From NCBI GenBank assembly GCA_903907955.1, contig CAIVPZ010000147.1:1-43272 (forward strand): a stretch of 43,272 bases of DNA, written 5' to 3'. Below, piece by piece: positions 7,525 to 15,367 of the stretch. Position numbers and translations under genes: made by a program. The DNA is from an uncultured Acetobacteraceae bacterium. GTDB taxonomy: Bacteria; Pseudomonadota; Alphaproteobacteria; Acetobacterales; Acetobacteraceae. Positions within the stretch are counted from its first letter, which is position 1; each line of letters opens with the position of its first letter. The notes under the pieces are model-generated. The model saw nothing but the letters and a program-made list of their open reading frames with translations. It was not told the origin of the DNA and ran no database searches.

Positions 7525-8100
7525 TCAGGCGCCGCGGCGCCGCTGGCGAAGCCGCAGCCCGAACGCGATCAGCGCGCTGCCGAACAGCAACGCGTAGGCG
7601 CCGAACCAGATCGTCAGCACCCAGGCGCCGAGGTTCGGATGGTCCCACAGCAGCACGCCCCAGAGGATCGAGACCAGTCCGCCCAGCCCCAGCATCCAGT
7701 TGCCGTGCCCGGTATCCAACTGGAAAGCTGCCGCCAGCATCAGCCCGCCGGTGATCACCGCCCAGACCGCGAGCAGGGTGATGAACACCTCGATGGCCAG
7801 GACCGGGAACGCCCAGGCGCCAATGCCGGCGGCGACGCCGATCACGCCCTCCAGCAGCAGCGGCCCCCAGCGATCGTTCCGGGTCAGGGCGAACAGGGCG
7901 GCAATGATGGCGAACACACCGTCAACCAGGGCATAGGCGCCGAACACCAGCACCAGCGTGGCGACTGCCACGGTGGGGGCCACCAGGGCGACCAGGCCGA
8001 ATGCCACCGCGATCAGGCCGCGGATCACCAGTGCCCACCAGCTGCGTGCCAGCGCCGACCGGCGGCCGGGCCAGGGATCGCCGCCTGCTAGATCGCTCAT
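7525..8100 (-). CDS. HdeD family (DUF308) membrane protein
   Basis: 191 residues with about six membrane helices in three repeated pairs; short Trp/Gly-rich turns such as RSWWALVIRGLIAVAFGLVAL, DRWGPLLLEGVIGVAAGI and GNWMLGLGGLVSILWGVLL start each pair. This is the internal repeat of the HdeD/DUF308 family. E. coli HdeD is linked to acid resistance at high cell density, but the biochemical role is unknown. It lies 58 bp downstream of the EamA transporter gene on the same strand and may be co-transcribed. Confidence 0.85.
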   Translation of the reverse strand: MSDLAGGDPWPGRRSALARSWWALVIRGLIAVAFGLVALVAPTVAVATLVLVFGAYALVDGVFAIIAALFALTRNDRWGPLLLEGVIGVAAGIGAWAFPVLAIEVFITLLAVWAVITGGLMLAAAFQLDTGHGNWMLGLGGLVSILWGVLLWDHPNLGAWVLTIWFGAYALLFGSALIAFGLRLRQRRRGA

Positions 8101-8158
8101 CGGGAAGTTCCTCTGCGTTGTTTCGCGCCACCAATAGGCTTCCGCGGGCGGTTGCGCA

Positions 8159-9076
8159 CTACCGCCCCCAGAGGATCAGGATCACGCCTGCGACAACCAG
8201 ACCCAGCCCGGTCACGTCGGCGCGGCGCAGCGTCTCCTTCAGGTAGAAGCGCGAGAAGATCAGCGTGAACACCATCTCGACCTGCCCGAGCGAGCGCACC
8301 AGGGCCACCGGCGCGAGGGCAAAGGCGGTGAACCAGCCGGCCGAGCCGCAGGCTGACAGCGTGCCCACCCAGGCGGAACTGCGCCAGGTGCGGCAGGCGG
8401 CGCGCAACTGGGCGGGCTCGCGCAGGGCCAGGTAGCCGCCCTGCATCAACGTCTGCAGCAGGTTGGTCACCAGCAGCACGAACACCGCCTGGCGGATGAT
8501 CGCCTCCAGGCCGCCGCCGGTGCCGAGCGCGCGGTTGGCTTCCTTGACGCAGATGGTGGTCAGCGCGAAGGCGGCTCCGGTCCCCAGCCCGCACAGCGCG
8601 GCCGGCTGGATGGTGGCGCGCAGCAGGTCGCGCGCGCGCAGGCCACGGCCACCGAGCGAGAGCACGAGCACGCCGCCGACGCCCACCGCGATGCCCAGCA
8701 CGGCCAGCGGTGTCAGCGCCTCGTGCAGCAGGAGGAAGGCGAGAATGGCGCCCTGCACCGCCTCGGTCTTGGCGTAGGCGGAGCCGACCACGAAGCTGCG
8801 ATAGCCGAAGGCCATGATGAGCAGGTTGGTGCCGACGATCTGCAGCAGCCCGCCGGTGGCGCACAGCAGCAGGAAGCGCGGGGTGGGCACCGGCAGCGCG
8901 AGGCCGGCGGCGGCGTGGAAGCCGGCCACCAGCAGCACGCCGGTGGGCAGGGCATAGAGGTAGCGGACAAACCCGGCGGCGTTCACCGACAGCTTGTCGC
9001 GCAGCTTCTGTTGCAGCGCCGTTCGCCAGGTCTGCAACAACGCGGCGGCGACGGTGATGGGAATCCAGAGTTCCAT
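8159..9076 (-). CDS. EamA/DMT family transporter
   Basis: 305 residues with about ten membrane helices and two EamA-like halves. The end of the first half (YAKTEAVQGAILAFLLLHEALTPL) and of the second half (SLGQVEMVFTLIFSRFYLKETL) carry the usual DMT pattern in which the last-but-one helix is followed by a conserved Glu. Substrate cannot be read from the sequence; relatives export amino acids or other metabolites. The 240 bp upstream (9077-9316), shared with the divergent acyltransferase gene, holds no recognisable gene or clear promoter. Confidence 0.85.
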   Translation of the reverse strand: MELWIPITVAAALLQTWRTALQQKLRDKLSVNAAGFVRYLYALPTGVLLVAGFHAAAGLALPVPTPRFLLLCATGGLLQIVGTNLLIMAFGYRSFVVGSAYAKTEAVQGAILAFLLLHEALTPLAVLGIAVGVGGVLVLSLGGRGLRARDLLRATIQPAALCGLGTGAAFALTTICVKEANRALGTGGGLEAIIRQAVFVLLVTNLLQTLMQGGYLALREPAQLRAACRTWRSSAWVGTLSACGSAGWFTAFALAPVALVRSLGQVEMVFTLIFSRFYLKETLRRADVTGLGLVVAGVILILWGR

Positions 9077-9316
9077 CCGCCCCTATAACATCTTCGGGAA
9101 CTCAAGTGGTTGCAGACGATCTTGCGTTGCAGCACGAAAGCAGCATTGGCTAGGCTGCCTTGAACACGGCAGCAAAGCCGGTCGCCGGGAAATGACAGCT
9201 GGGCTGGCGCAACATTTCCGCTGGCGGCTGGGCAGTCTGGGTGGGTGCCCGGTCTGCCGCGTTTTTCTGCGTCCTGGCGTTGGGCTGCCGGTGCGGCCGG
9301 TATGTTGGGACGTGCC

Positions 9317-10222
9317 ATGAAGGCGAATGAACTGCTTGAACTCGCCGTCTACCACCTGATCAGGGTGATGCCGGTCGGGTTGTGCTCGCGTGCCGGGTCC
9401 GCGCTGGCGCTGCCGCTCGGCCGGCGCAATGAGGCGGCGCAGGATGCCCGCGCAGCGGCGCTGTTCGCCCGGCTGCGGCCTGAACTTGCCGCTGATCCCG
9501 CGGCGATGGAGCGCGAACTGGAGGCGCTCTGGCGGAACATCGGCCGCACCTTTGCCGAATATGCCGCGCTCGACCATATCCTCGCCGAGGGACGGGCGCC
9601 GATCGAAGGGATCGAGCATCTGGACGATGCGATGGCGGGGCCGCGGCCAACGATCGTCGCCTTCGTGCATCTCGGCCACTGGGATATTCCCCCCATGCAG
9701 ATGGCGTTGCGCTATCCCTGGCGCGGCATGGCGGTGTGGAACGTGCCGCAGAGCCGGACACGGGCCCGCATCGGCAAAGCGGCACGTGACCGCCTGCCGG
9801 GCAGGCTGCTGCAAACCGGGCCGGGCATCTGGCGCGCCGCGCTCGAGTTTCTTGCCAATCCCAGGAACGGGCTGTTGCTGGCGGCGGATGGCCACGATCG
9901 TGACGGGCTGTGCCGCTTTCCCGGTTTCGGCAGCCTGCCCCCGCACGGCAGCGGGGCGGACAAGCTTGTCCGCCTGGCCCGCGAAACCGGGGCGTTGATC
10001 GTGCCGCTGTACTCGCTGCGGCTGGTGGGGGCGCGGTTCCGCACCGTGTTCCAGCCGCCCTTCGATCCCGCGGCGATGAGCCATGCGGCGGCGCTGGCGA
10101 CGCTGGAGGCACGCTTCGCTCCGGTGGTGCGGCAGCACCTGACGCAATGGTACATGGCGTTGCTGTACTCGCCGGAGCCGATCGCCGTTTGCTGTCATCA
10201 CAGAAGCCTCGTCGCCGCCTGA
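9317..10222 (+). CDS. LpxL/HtrB-type lauroyl acyltransferase
   Basis: 301 residues from the ATG at 9317. The frame is open upstream to 9245 but that part lacks family similarity. The catalytic H-x4-D is His118-Asp123 in VHLGHWDIPP. Further matches are the ADGHDRDG block and GALIVPLYSLRL strand of the lysophospholipid acyltransferase fold. The family adds secondary acyl chains to lipid A or makes other acylated membrane lipids at the cytoplasmic face. The hydrophobic N-terminal helix (ELLELAVYHLIRVMPVGL) is the membrane anchor. It is not next to other lipid A genes, so the exact acceptor is unproven. Confidence 0.85.
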   Translation: MKANELLELAVYHLIRVMPVGLCSRAGSALALPLGRRNEAAQDARAAALFARLRPELAADPAAMERELEALWRNIGRTFAEYAALDHILAEGRAPIEGIEHLDDAMAGPRPTIVAFVHLGHWDIPPMQMALRYPWRGMAVWNVPQSRTRARIGKAARDRLPGRLLQTGPGIWRAALEFLANPRNGLLLAADGHDRDGLCRFPGFGSLPPHGSGADKLVRLARETGALIVPLYSLRLVGARFRTVFQPPFDPAAMSHAAALATLEARFAPVVRQHLTQWYMALLYSPEPIAVCCHHRSLVAA

Positions 10223-10256
10223 TGGCGCCGCCGTCCGTTCGCTGCCCGGCCCGGTA

Positions 10257-11357
10257 TCACGCCACCGCCCGCCGCACGCTCACCGCCGCCAGCGCCAGCA
10301 GCGCTGCCGCGATCAGCGCCATCGGCCAGATTGCCTGCAGCGCCACCGCAACCGGCATGTCCTGCAGGAACACGCCGCGCGCCACCACGATCATCCAGCG
10401 CACTGGGTCGGCCGGGCTCAGCCACGCCATTGCCGGCGGTATGTTTTCCACCGGGGTGACGAAGCCGGACAGCACGATAGCGGGCGAGGCATAGAGCAAC
10501 ACGCCCAGGACTGCCTGCTGCTGGGTGCGGGCGAACGAGGAGATCACCAGTCCCACCCCGACGGCTGCCAGCATGTAGACCAGCAACGCCGCCTCCAGCA
10601 GCAGCACGCTGCCGGTAAACGGCAGGCGGAACCACAGCAGCGCCGCGGCGATCACGAAATGCGCCTCCAGGATACCCACGACCGCCGCCGGGATTCCCTT
10701 GCCGAGCAGGATCTCCAGCGGCCGCAGCGGGGTTACCAGCAACTGCTCGAAGGTGCCGAGTTCGCGCTCGCGGGCCAGCGACAGCGAGGAGACCAGGATC
10801 GCGACCAGCAGCGACAGCAATGCCACCAGCCCGGGCAGGGTGAACCATTGCGGGTCGAGTGCCGGATTGAACCAGTCGCGTACTTCCAGCGCCAGTTGCT
10901 GTGGACCCAGCCCGTACTGCTCCAGCGCGAAGCCCTGAACGATGGTCGTGGCGTAGCCGTTGATCAGCATGGCGGTGTTGGAACGTCGGGCGTCGAGCAG
11001 CAGCTGCACGCTGGTCGCCTGGCGGGCCAGCACACGGGCGGAGAAGTTCTGCGGCACGTGCAGCACCGCGGCCACATCCTTGGCATTCAGCAACGCCGCC
11101 GCCGCTTCGGGGTGGTCGGGCACCGCCGCCACGCGGAACGCCGGCGAGGCGGCGAAGCGGCGCACCAGCTCGGCGGCGACGACGCCGTTGTCCTCGTTCC
11201 AGATGCCGAGCGGGACGTTCCTGACCTCGTAAGTGGCGGCGTAGGCGACGATCAGCACCTGCACCAGCGGCGGCACCAGCAGCACGGCGCGCGTCTTGGG
11301 GTCGTTCCAGATGGAGGTCAGTTCCTTCAGCACCAGCGCCAGCACCCGTCGCCACAT
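10257..11357 (-). CDS. ABC exporter permease, YbhR-like
   Basis: 366 residues from ATG 11357 (MWRRVLALVLKELTSIWNDP). It is an ABC-2 permease: one N-terminal helix, a large periplasmic domain (about 45-170), then five membrane helices with the RERELGTFEQLLVTPLRPLE loop and the ASPAIVLSGFVTPVENIP segment typical of ABC-2 exporters. It is the last gene of a YbhGFSR-type operon, and forms the pore with the permease encoded just upstream. In E. coli this exporter handles cations and antibiotics such as cefoperazone and chloramphenicol. A 105-bp palindromic element (copy B) is inserted between the two permease genes, and the gene starts 14 bp after it. Confidence 0.9.
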   Translation of the reverse strand: MWRRVLALVLKELTSIWNDPKTRAVLLVPPLVQVLIVAYAATYEVRNVPLGIWNEDNGVVAAELVRRFAASPAFRVAAVPDHPEAAAALLNAKDVAAVLHVPQNFSARVLARQATSVQLLLDARRSNTAMLINGYATTIVQGFALEQYGLGPQQLALEVRDWFNPALDPQWFTLPGLVALLSLLVAILVSSLSLARERELGTFEQLLVTPLRPLEILLGKGIPAAVVGILEAHFVIAAALLWFRLPFTGSVLLLEAALLVYMLAAVGVGLVISSFARTQQQAVLGVLLYASPAIVLSGFVTPVENIPPAMAWLSPADPVRWMIVVARGVFLQDMPVAVALQAIWPMALIAAALLALAAVSVRRAVA

Positions 11358-11370
11358 CGCCCGCGCCCCC

Positions 11371-11475
11371 TTCAGAGCTTGTGAAGCAATCGAACCTGCG
11401 AATGAGCGCCCGCTGATATCATTGAGCTTTCTGGCAGGATCGGCGCGTCGCGGGCATTCATTCACAAACTCTCGG
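11371..11475 (-). repeat. Stop-codon palindromic element, copy B
   Basis: Read on the minus strand it starts CGAGAGTTTGTGAATGAATG, 13 nt after the stop of the upstream permease gene, and ends CAAGCTCTGAA, 14 bp before the next start codon. The core CTCAATGATATCAGCGGGC is identical to copy D. Relative to copy A the stem has A-T to T-A and A-T to G-C exchanges with matching changes on the other arm. It sits inside what should be one operon. Confidence 0.85.
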
Positions 11476-11488
11476 TCCAGCCGCCGGT

Positions 11489-12616
11489 TCAATCCAGCCG
11501 CCGGTGCGTCACGGCCACCGTCGCCCCGACCGCGACCAGGGCGGACAGGCCGAGCGCCGCCAGATTCGGCAGAATCAGCGGCCAAACCGTGCCGGCGGCG
11601 AACAGCGTCTGCAGGATCGACACCAGGTAGCGCACCGGGAAGACATAGGTCAGCGCCTGCAGCCAGGGCGGCATGGACGCGATGTCGAACAGCATGCCGG
11701 ACATCACCAGCGCCGGCAGCACGGTGGCCACGTAGGCCGTCTGGGCGGCCACGAACTGGTTGCGTGCCAGTGCCGAGATGAACAGGCCGAGCGACAGCGC
11801 AAACACCAGGAACAGCGCCGCCGCGGCGCTGAGCGCCAGCAGGCTGCCCCGGAACGGCACACCGAACACCAGGATGGCGATCAGCACCGACACCGCCATG
11901 CCCAGCATGCCGAGGACGAAATAACAGAGCAGGCGGGCGGCGATCAGCTCGCCCATGCGCGCCGGCGAGGCCAGCATGCTTTCCATCGTGCCGCGCTCCC
12001 ACTCACGCGACACCACCAGCGCGGTCAGCAGGGTGCCGACCATGGACATCACGTATCCGAGCATGCCGGGCACGATGAAATCGGCCGAGCGAAGCTCCGG
12101 GTTGAACCAGTAGCGGTGTTCCAGCGCGATGCCGCCCACCGGCAGCACGCGCTTTTCCTGCGCGTGGCCATCCACCCAGGCCAGCAGCGCGCCCTTCACG
12201 TAGCCTTCCAGGATGCGCGCGGTGTTCGGGTCGGTGCCGGCGGCGATCAGCTGGGCCTGGGCCGGCCAGCGCGCGGGATGCATCAGCCGCGCGGCGAAAT
12301 CCTCGCGCAGCACCAGCATGCCGCGCACCTCGCCGCGCGTCAGCAGGCGTTCGCCTTCGGCCGCGCTCGCCGCCTGCACCGGCGTGAGATAGGGCGAGGC
12401 GGCGATGGCCTCGATGATCCCGCGCGTTTGCTCGGCCGGCGCCTGGATCACCACGGCCAGGCGCATGTGCCGCGCATCCAGCGACATGCCGCAGCTGTTC
12501 TCCAGCAGCAGCACCACCGGCAGCAGGAAGGCGCTGAGCAGCATGGAGGGATCGCGCAGGACCTGGAGGATTTCCTTGCGCAGCAGGCCGCGCAACCGCA
12601 TGAGCGCCTGCCTCAT
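11489..12616 (-). CDS. ABC exporter permease, YbhS-like
   Basis: 375 residues from ATG 12616, whose ATGA overlaps the stop of the ATPase gene. ABC-2 family: N-terminal RLRGLLRKEILQVLRDPSML, a large periplasmic domain with the GTDPNTARILEGYV segment typical of YbhS/YhhJ, then helices with REWERGTMESMLASPARMGE and the end TYVFPVRYLVSILQTLF. With the YbhR-like partner it would form the membrane channel of the exporter. The motif LENSCGMSLDARHMRLAVV fits YbhS. The sequence looks intact. Confidence 0.9.
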   Translation of the reverse strand: MRQALMRLRGLLRKEILQVLRDPSMLLSAFLLPVVLLLENSCGMSLDARHMRLAVVIQAPAEQTRGIIEAIAASPYLTPVQAASAAEGERLLTRGEVRGMLVLREDFAARLMHPARWPAQAQLIAAGTDPNTARILEGYVKGALLAWVDGHAQEKRVLPVGGIALEHRYWFNPELRSADFIVPGMLGYVMSMVGTLLTALVVSREWERGTMESMLASPARMGELIAARLLCYFVLGMLGMAVSVLIAILVFGVPFRGSLLALSAAAALFLVFALSLGLFISALARNQFVAAQTAYVATVLPALVMSGMLFDIASMPPWLQALTYVFPVRYLVSILQTLFAAGTVWPLILPNLAALGLSALVAVGATVAVTHRRLD

Positions 12617-14328
12617 CGCCGCGACTCCGCCACCAGATGGATGAATGCGTCTTCCAGCGTCGGCGCCGGCAGCGCCGGGGTGCGCACCCGGGCGCGCAGG
12701 CCGGCCGGGGTGTCGGTGGCGATCACCCGGCCGGCGCTGATGATGCAGAGCCGGTCGCAATATTCCGCCTCGTCCAGGAAGTGGCTGGTCACCAGCACCG
12801 TTACCCCCGCGTCGGCCAGCGCGCCGATGCGCGCCCAGAAACTCCGCCGCGCCAGCGGATCGACGCCGGAGGTCGGCTCATCAAGGAACAGGATGTCGGG
12901 GCGGTGCAGCAAGGCCGCCGCCAGCGCCAGCCGCTGCCGGACGCCGTGCGGCAGCGAGGCCGCCACGCTGTCGCGCACCGCGCCGAGGTCGAACTGCGCC
13001 AGCGCATCGGCGATCGCCGCGTTCTGCGCGGTCCGGCGCAGGCCGTAGACCCGGGCGAAGAAGCCAAGATTTTCGGCCACCGTCAGTTCGCCGTAGAGCG
13101 AAAACCGCTGCGCCATGTAGCCGATGCGCGCCCTGGCCGCCGCCGGCGCGCGCAGCAGATCCTGCCCGGCCACCCGGGCCGACCCGCCGGACGGGTGCAG
13201 CAATCCGCACAGCATGCGGAAGGTGGTGGACTTGCCCGCGCCGTTCGGACCGAGCAGCCCGAATATCTCGCCGCGCGCGACCGAAAAGCTCACCTGGTCC
13301 ACCGCCGTGAAGGCGCCGAACCGGCGGACCAGGTTGTGCACCTCGATCGCCGTGGCGTCGCCGCCGACCAGCCGCGCCGGCTCCGCCGGTGCCATCGCCG
13401 GCGCGGCGGCAAGCCGGTCCACGAAGCCGTCCTCGAAGCGGGGTTCGACCGGGGTCAGCGTGGTGCCGCCCAGCGCGCGGGCATCCGGCGGTGCGGCGCC
13501 CGGCCGCAGCACCAGCCGCAGCGAATCGCCCGCCATCGCCACATCGAGCACCGAAGCCGCCGCCGCCGCCAGCCGCCCGGCGGCACGGCGGCCGGCCGCC
13601 GGCACCGCCAGCGAAAACACCCTGCCGTGCAGCCGGGTGAGGAAATCGCCCGGCGGCGCGCCGGCCAGCATGCGGCCCTCGTGCAGCAGCAGCACGTGGC
13701 CGCAGCGCTCGGCCTCGTCCAGATAGGCGGTGGCCCACACCACCCCCATGCCTTCGGCGCGACCCTCCGCCAGCATGGCCGTCACCATCGCCCATAATTC
13801 CCGCCGCGAGGCCGGATCGACGCCCACCGATGGCTCGTCCAGCAGCAGCAGCCGTGGCCGGGCCAGCAGGGCGCAGGCCAGCCCGAGCTTCTGCTTCATG
13901 CCGCCGGAAAGCTGCCCGGCCAGCCGCCCGGTGAACGGCGCCAGGCCGGTGAAGGCGAGCAGCCGGGGAATGCGTTCGCCCCGCACCGGCGCCGGCAAGG
14001 CATGCAAATCGGCGAAAAGCGAAAAATTCTCGGCAACCGACAGGTCTTCATAAAGGCCAAAACGCTGCGGCATGTAGCCGATGACGTCGTGGGCGGCCTG
14101 CGCGTCGGTGGCCATGTCGTGGCCGAGCACCGTCACCCGCCCCGCGCTCGGCCGCAGCAGCCCGGCCAGCAGGCGCAGCAGGGTGGTCTTGCCCGCCCCG
14201 TCCGGCCCCACCACGCCGGTGATCATGCCCGGCGCCACCGTGGCCGACACGCCGTCCAGCGCCACCACCGGCGCCATGCCGCGTGCCCCGGGAAACACGT
14301 GGCGCAGGCCGGCGACCTCGGCCAGCAC
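12613..14328 (-). CDS. Double ABC ATPase, YbhF-like
   Basis: 571 residues with two nucleotide-binding domains. Domain 1: Walker A GPDGAGKTT (41-49), signature LSGGMKQKL (140-148), Walker B LLLLDEP (160-166), but the switch His is replaced by Ala201 in TAYLDEAE. Domain 2: Walker A GPNGAGKST (360-368), degenerate signature LPHGVRQRL (459-467), Walker B ILFLDEP (479-485) and a normal switch His516 in SHFLDEAE. The composite site using Walker A1 is therefore degenerate and the one using Walker A2 plus LSGG is intact, as in YbhF relatives. The start is a GTG at 14328 directly after the TAG of the fusion-protein gene, and the stop overlaps the next permease. It powers the YbhGFSR-like exporter. Confidence 0.93.
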   Translation of the reverse strand: MLAEVAGLRHVFPGARGMAPVVALDGVSATVAPGMITGVVGPDGAGKTTLLRLLAGLLRPSAGRVTVLGHDMATDAQAAHDVIGYMPQRFGLYEDLSVAENFSLFADLHALPAPVRGERIPRLLAFTGLAPFTGRLAGQLSGGMKQKLGLACALLARPRLLLLDEPSVGVDPASRRELWAMVTAMLAEGRAEGMGVVWATAYLDEAERCGHVLLLHEGRMLAGAPPGDFLTRLHGRVFSLAVPAAGRRAAGRLAAAAASVLDVAMAGDSLRLVLRPGAAPPDARALGGTTLTPVEPRFEDGFVDRLAAAPAMAPAEPARLVGGDATAIEVHNLVRRFGAFTAVDQVSFSVARGEIFGLLGPNGAGKSTTFRMLCGLLHPSGGSARVAGQDLLRAPAAARARIGYMAQRFSLYGELTVAENLGFFARVYGLRRTAQNAAIADALAQFDLGAVRDSVAASLPHGVRQRLALAAALLHRPDILFLDEPTSGVDPLARRSFWARIGALADAGVTVLVTSHFLDEAEYCDRLCIISAGRVIATDTPAGLRARVRTPALPAPTLEDAFIHLVAESRR

Positions 14329-15306
14329 CTACAGGCCCAGCGTGATCGTCACCGGCATGCCCTGACGCAAACCGTCATCCGGCGCCTCGATGCGGATGCG
14401 CAGGCGATAGACCAGCTGGGTGCGCAGCTCCGGCGTCTCCACCGTCTTGGGGGTAAACTCGGCCACCGGCGAGACATAGCCGATCCTGCCGGCGTATTCG
14501 CGCCCGCCATCGGTGCGCACCTGCACGTCGCGGCCGGTGGCGGCGAGGCCGAGCAGCGGCTCGGGCACGAAGGCGCGCACCCAGACCTCGCCGGCGATCG
14601 CCAGCGAATAGACCGGCTCGGAGGGCAGTACCACGGTACCCGGCTCGATCACCCGGGTCATCACAATGCCGTCAGCGGGGGCCAGCAGATGGGTGCGCGC
14701 CAGCATCTCGGCGGCGACCGCCACCTCGGCCTCGCTGGCGCGCAGCGCGCTGTGGGCGGCCGCGATTTCCTCGGCGCGCGGCCCGGCGATCGCCTCGGCC
14801 AGGGTGGCGCGCAGCCGGGCGAGCTGCGCCCGCCCGGATTCCAGCCCCAGCCGGGCATCCTCGAAGTTCTGGTGCGAGGCGACATTGCGCCTGACCAGAT
14901 CTTCCTGCCGGCTGAACAGCGCCTGGGCATGCGCCAGGTTCGCCTCCGCCGAGGCGACCCTGGCCCGCGCCTGATCGATCCGCTCCGCCCGCGTGCCGGC
15001 CAGCAGCAGGGCGAGATTGGCGCGCGCCTGATCGCGCCGCGCCACCGCCAGCTCATGGTTGTTGCGATAGCTGACGTCATCCAGATCGGCCAGCGCGTCG
15101 CCGGTGTGCACCGGGTCGCCCTCACGGCGGGCCATGCCGGCAACCCGTCCCGCGGCATTGAAGGCGAGATCCACCTGACGGATTTCGACATTGCCGTAGA
15201 GGGTGCCGGGCGGCGGAACCGCGCTGACCCGTTGCACCGCCATCCAGACGACGCCGGTGGCCGCCGCCAGCGCCAGGACCGCCACCGCCACGCGCTTCAC
15301 TGCCAC
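14329..15306 (-). CDS. HlyD/YbhG-like membrane fusion protein
   Basis: 325 residues: one N-terminal membrane anchor (VAVAVLALAAATGVVWMAV), a split lipoyl-like domain (GNVEIRQVDLAFNAAGRVAG and LLAPADGIVMTRVIEPGT), a long alpha-helical hairpin (about 85-205, rich in Ala, Arg, Glu) and beta-barrel strands (EVWVRAFVPEPLLGL). This is the YbhG type of periplasmic adaptor that joins the inner-membrane exporter to an outer-membrane channel; no TolC-like gene is in the window. It is the first gene of the exporter operon; the dikinase-like gene ends 61 bp upstream on the same strand, so a longer transcript is possible. Confidence 0.92.
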   Translation of the reverse strand: MAVKRVAVAVLALAAATGVVWMAVQRVSAVPPPGTLYGNVEIRQVDLAFNAAGRVAGMARREGDPVHTGDALADLDDVSYRNNHELAVARRDQARANLALLLAGTRAERIDQARARVASAEANLAHAQALFSRQEDLVRRNVASHQNFEDARLGLESGRAQLARLRATLAEAIAGPRAEEIAAAHSALRASEAEVAVAAEMLARTHLLAPADGIVMTRVIEPGTVVLPSEPVYSLAIAGEVWVRAFVPEPLLGLAATGRDVQVRTDGGREYAGRIGYVSPVAEFTPKTVETPELRTQLVYRLRIRIEAPDDGLRQGMPVTITLGL

Positions 15307-15367
15307 GCCGACCTCCGCAATGCCGAGCGGGTTCGATCGCCTGGTGAAACGCCAACCATCAGCCGCG

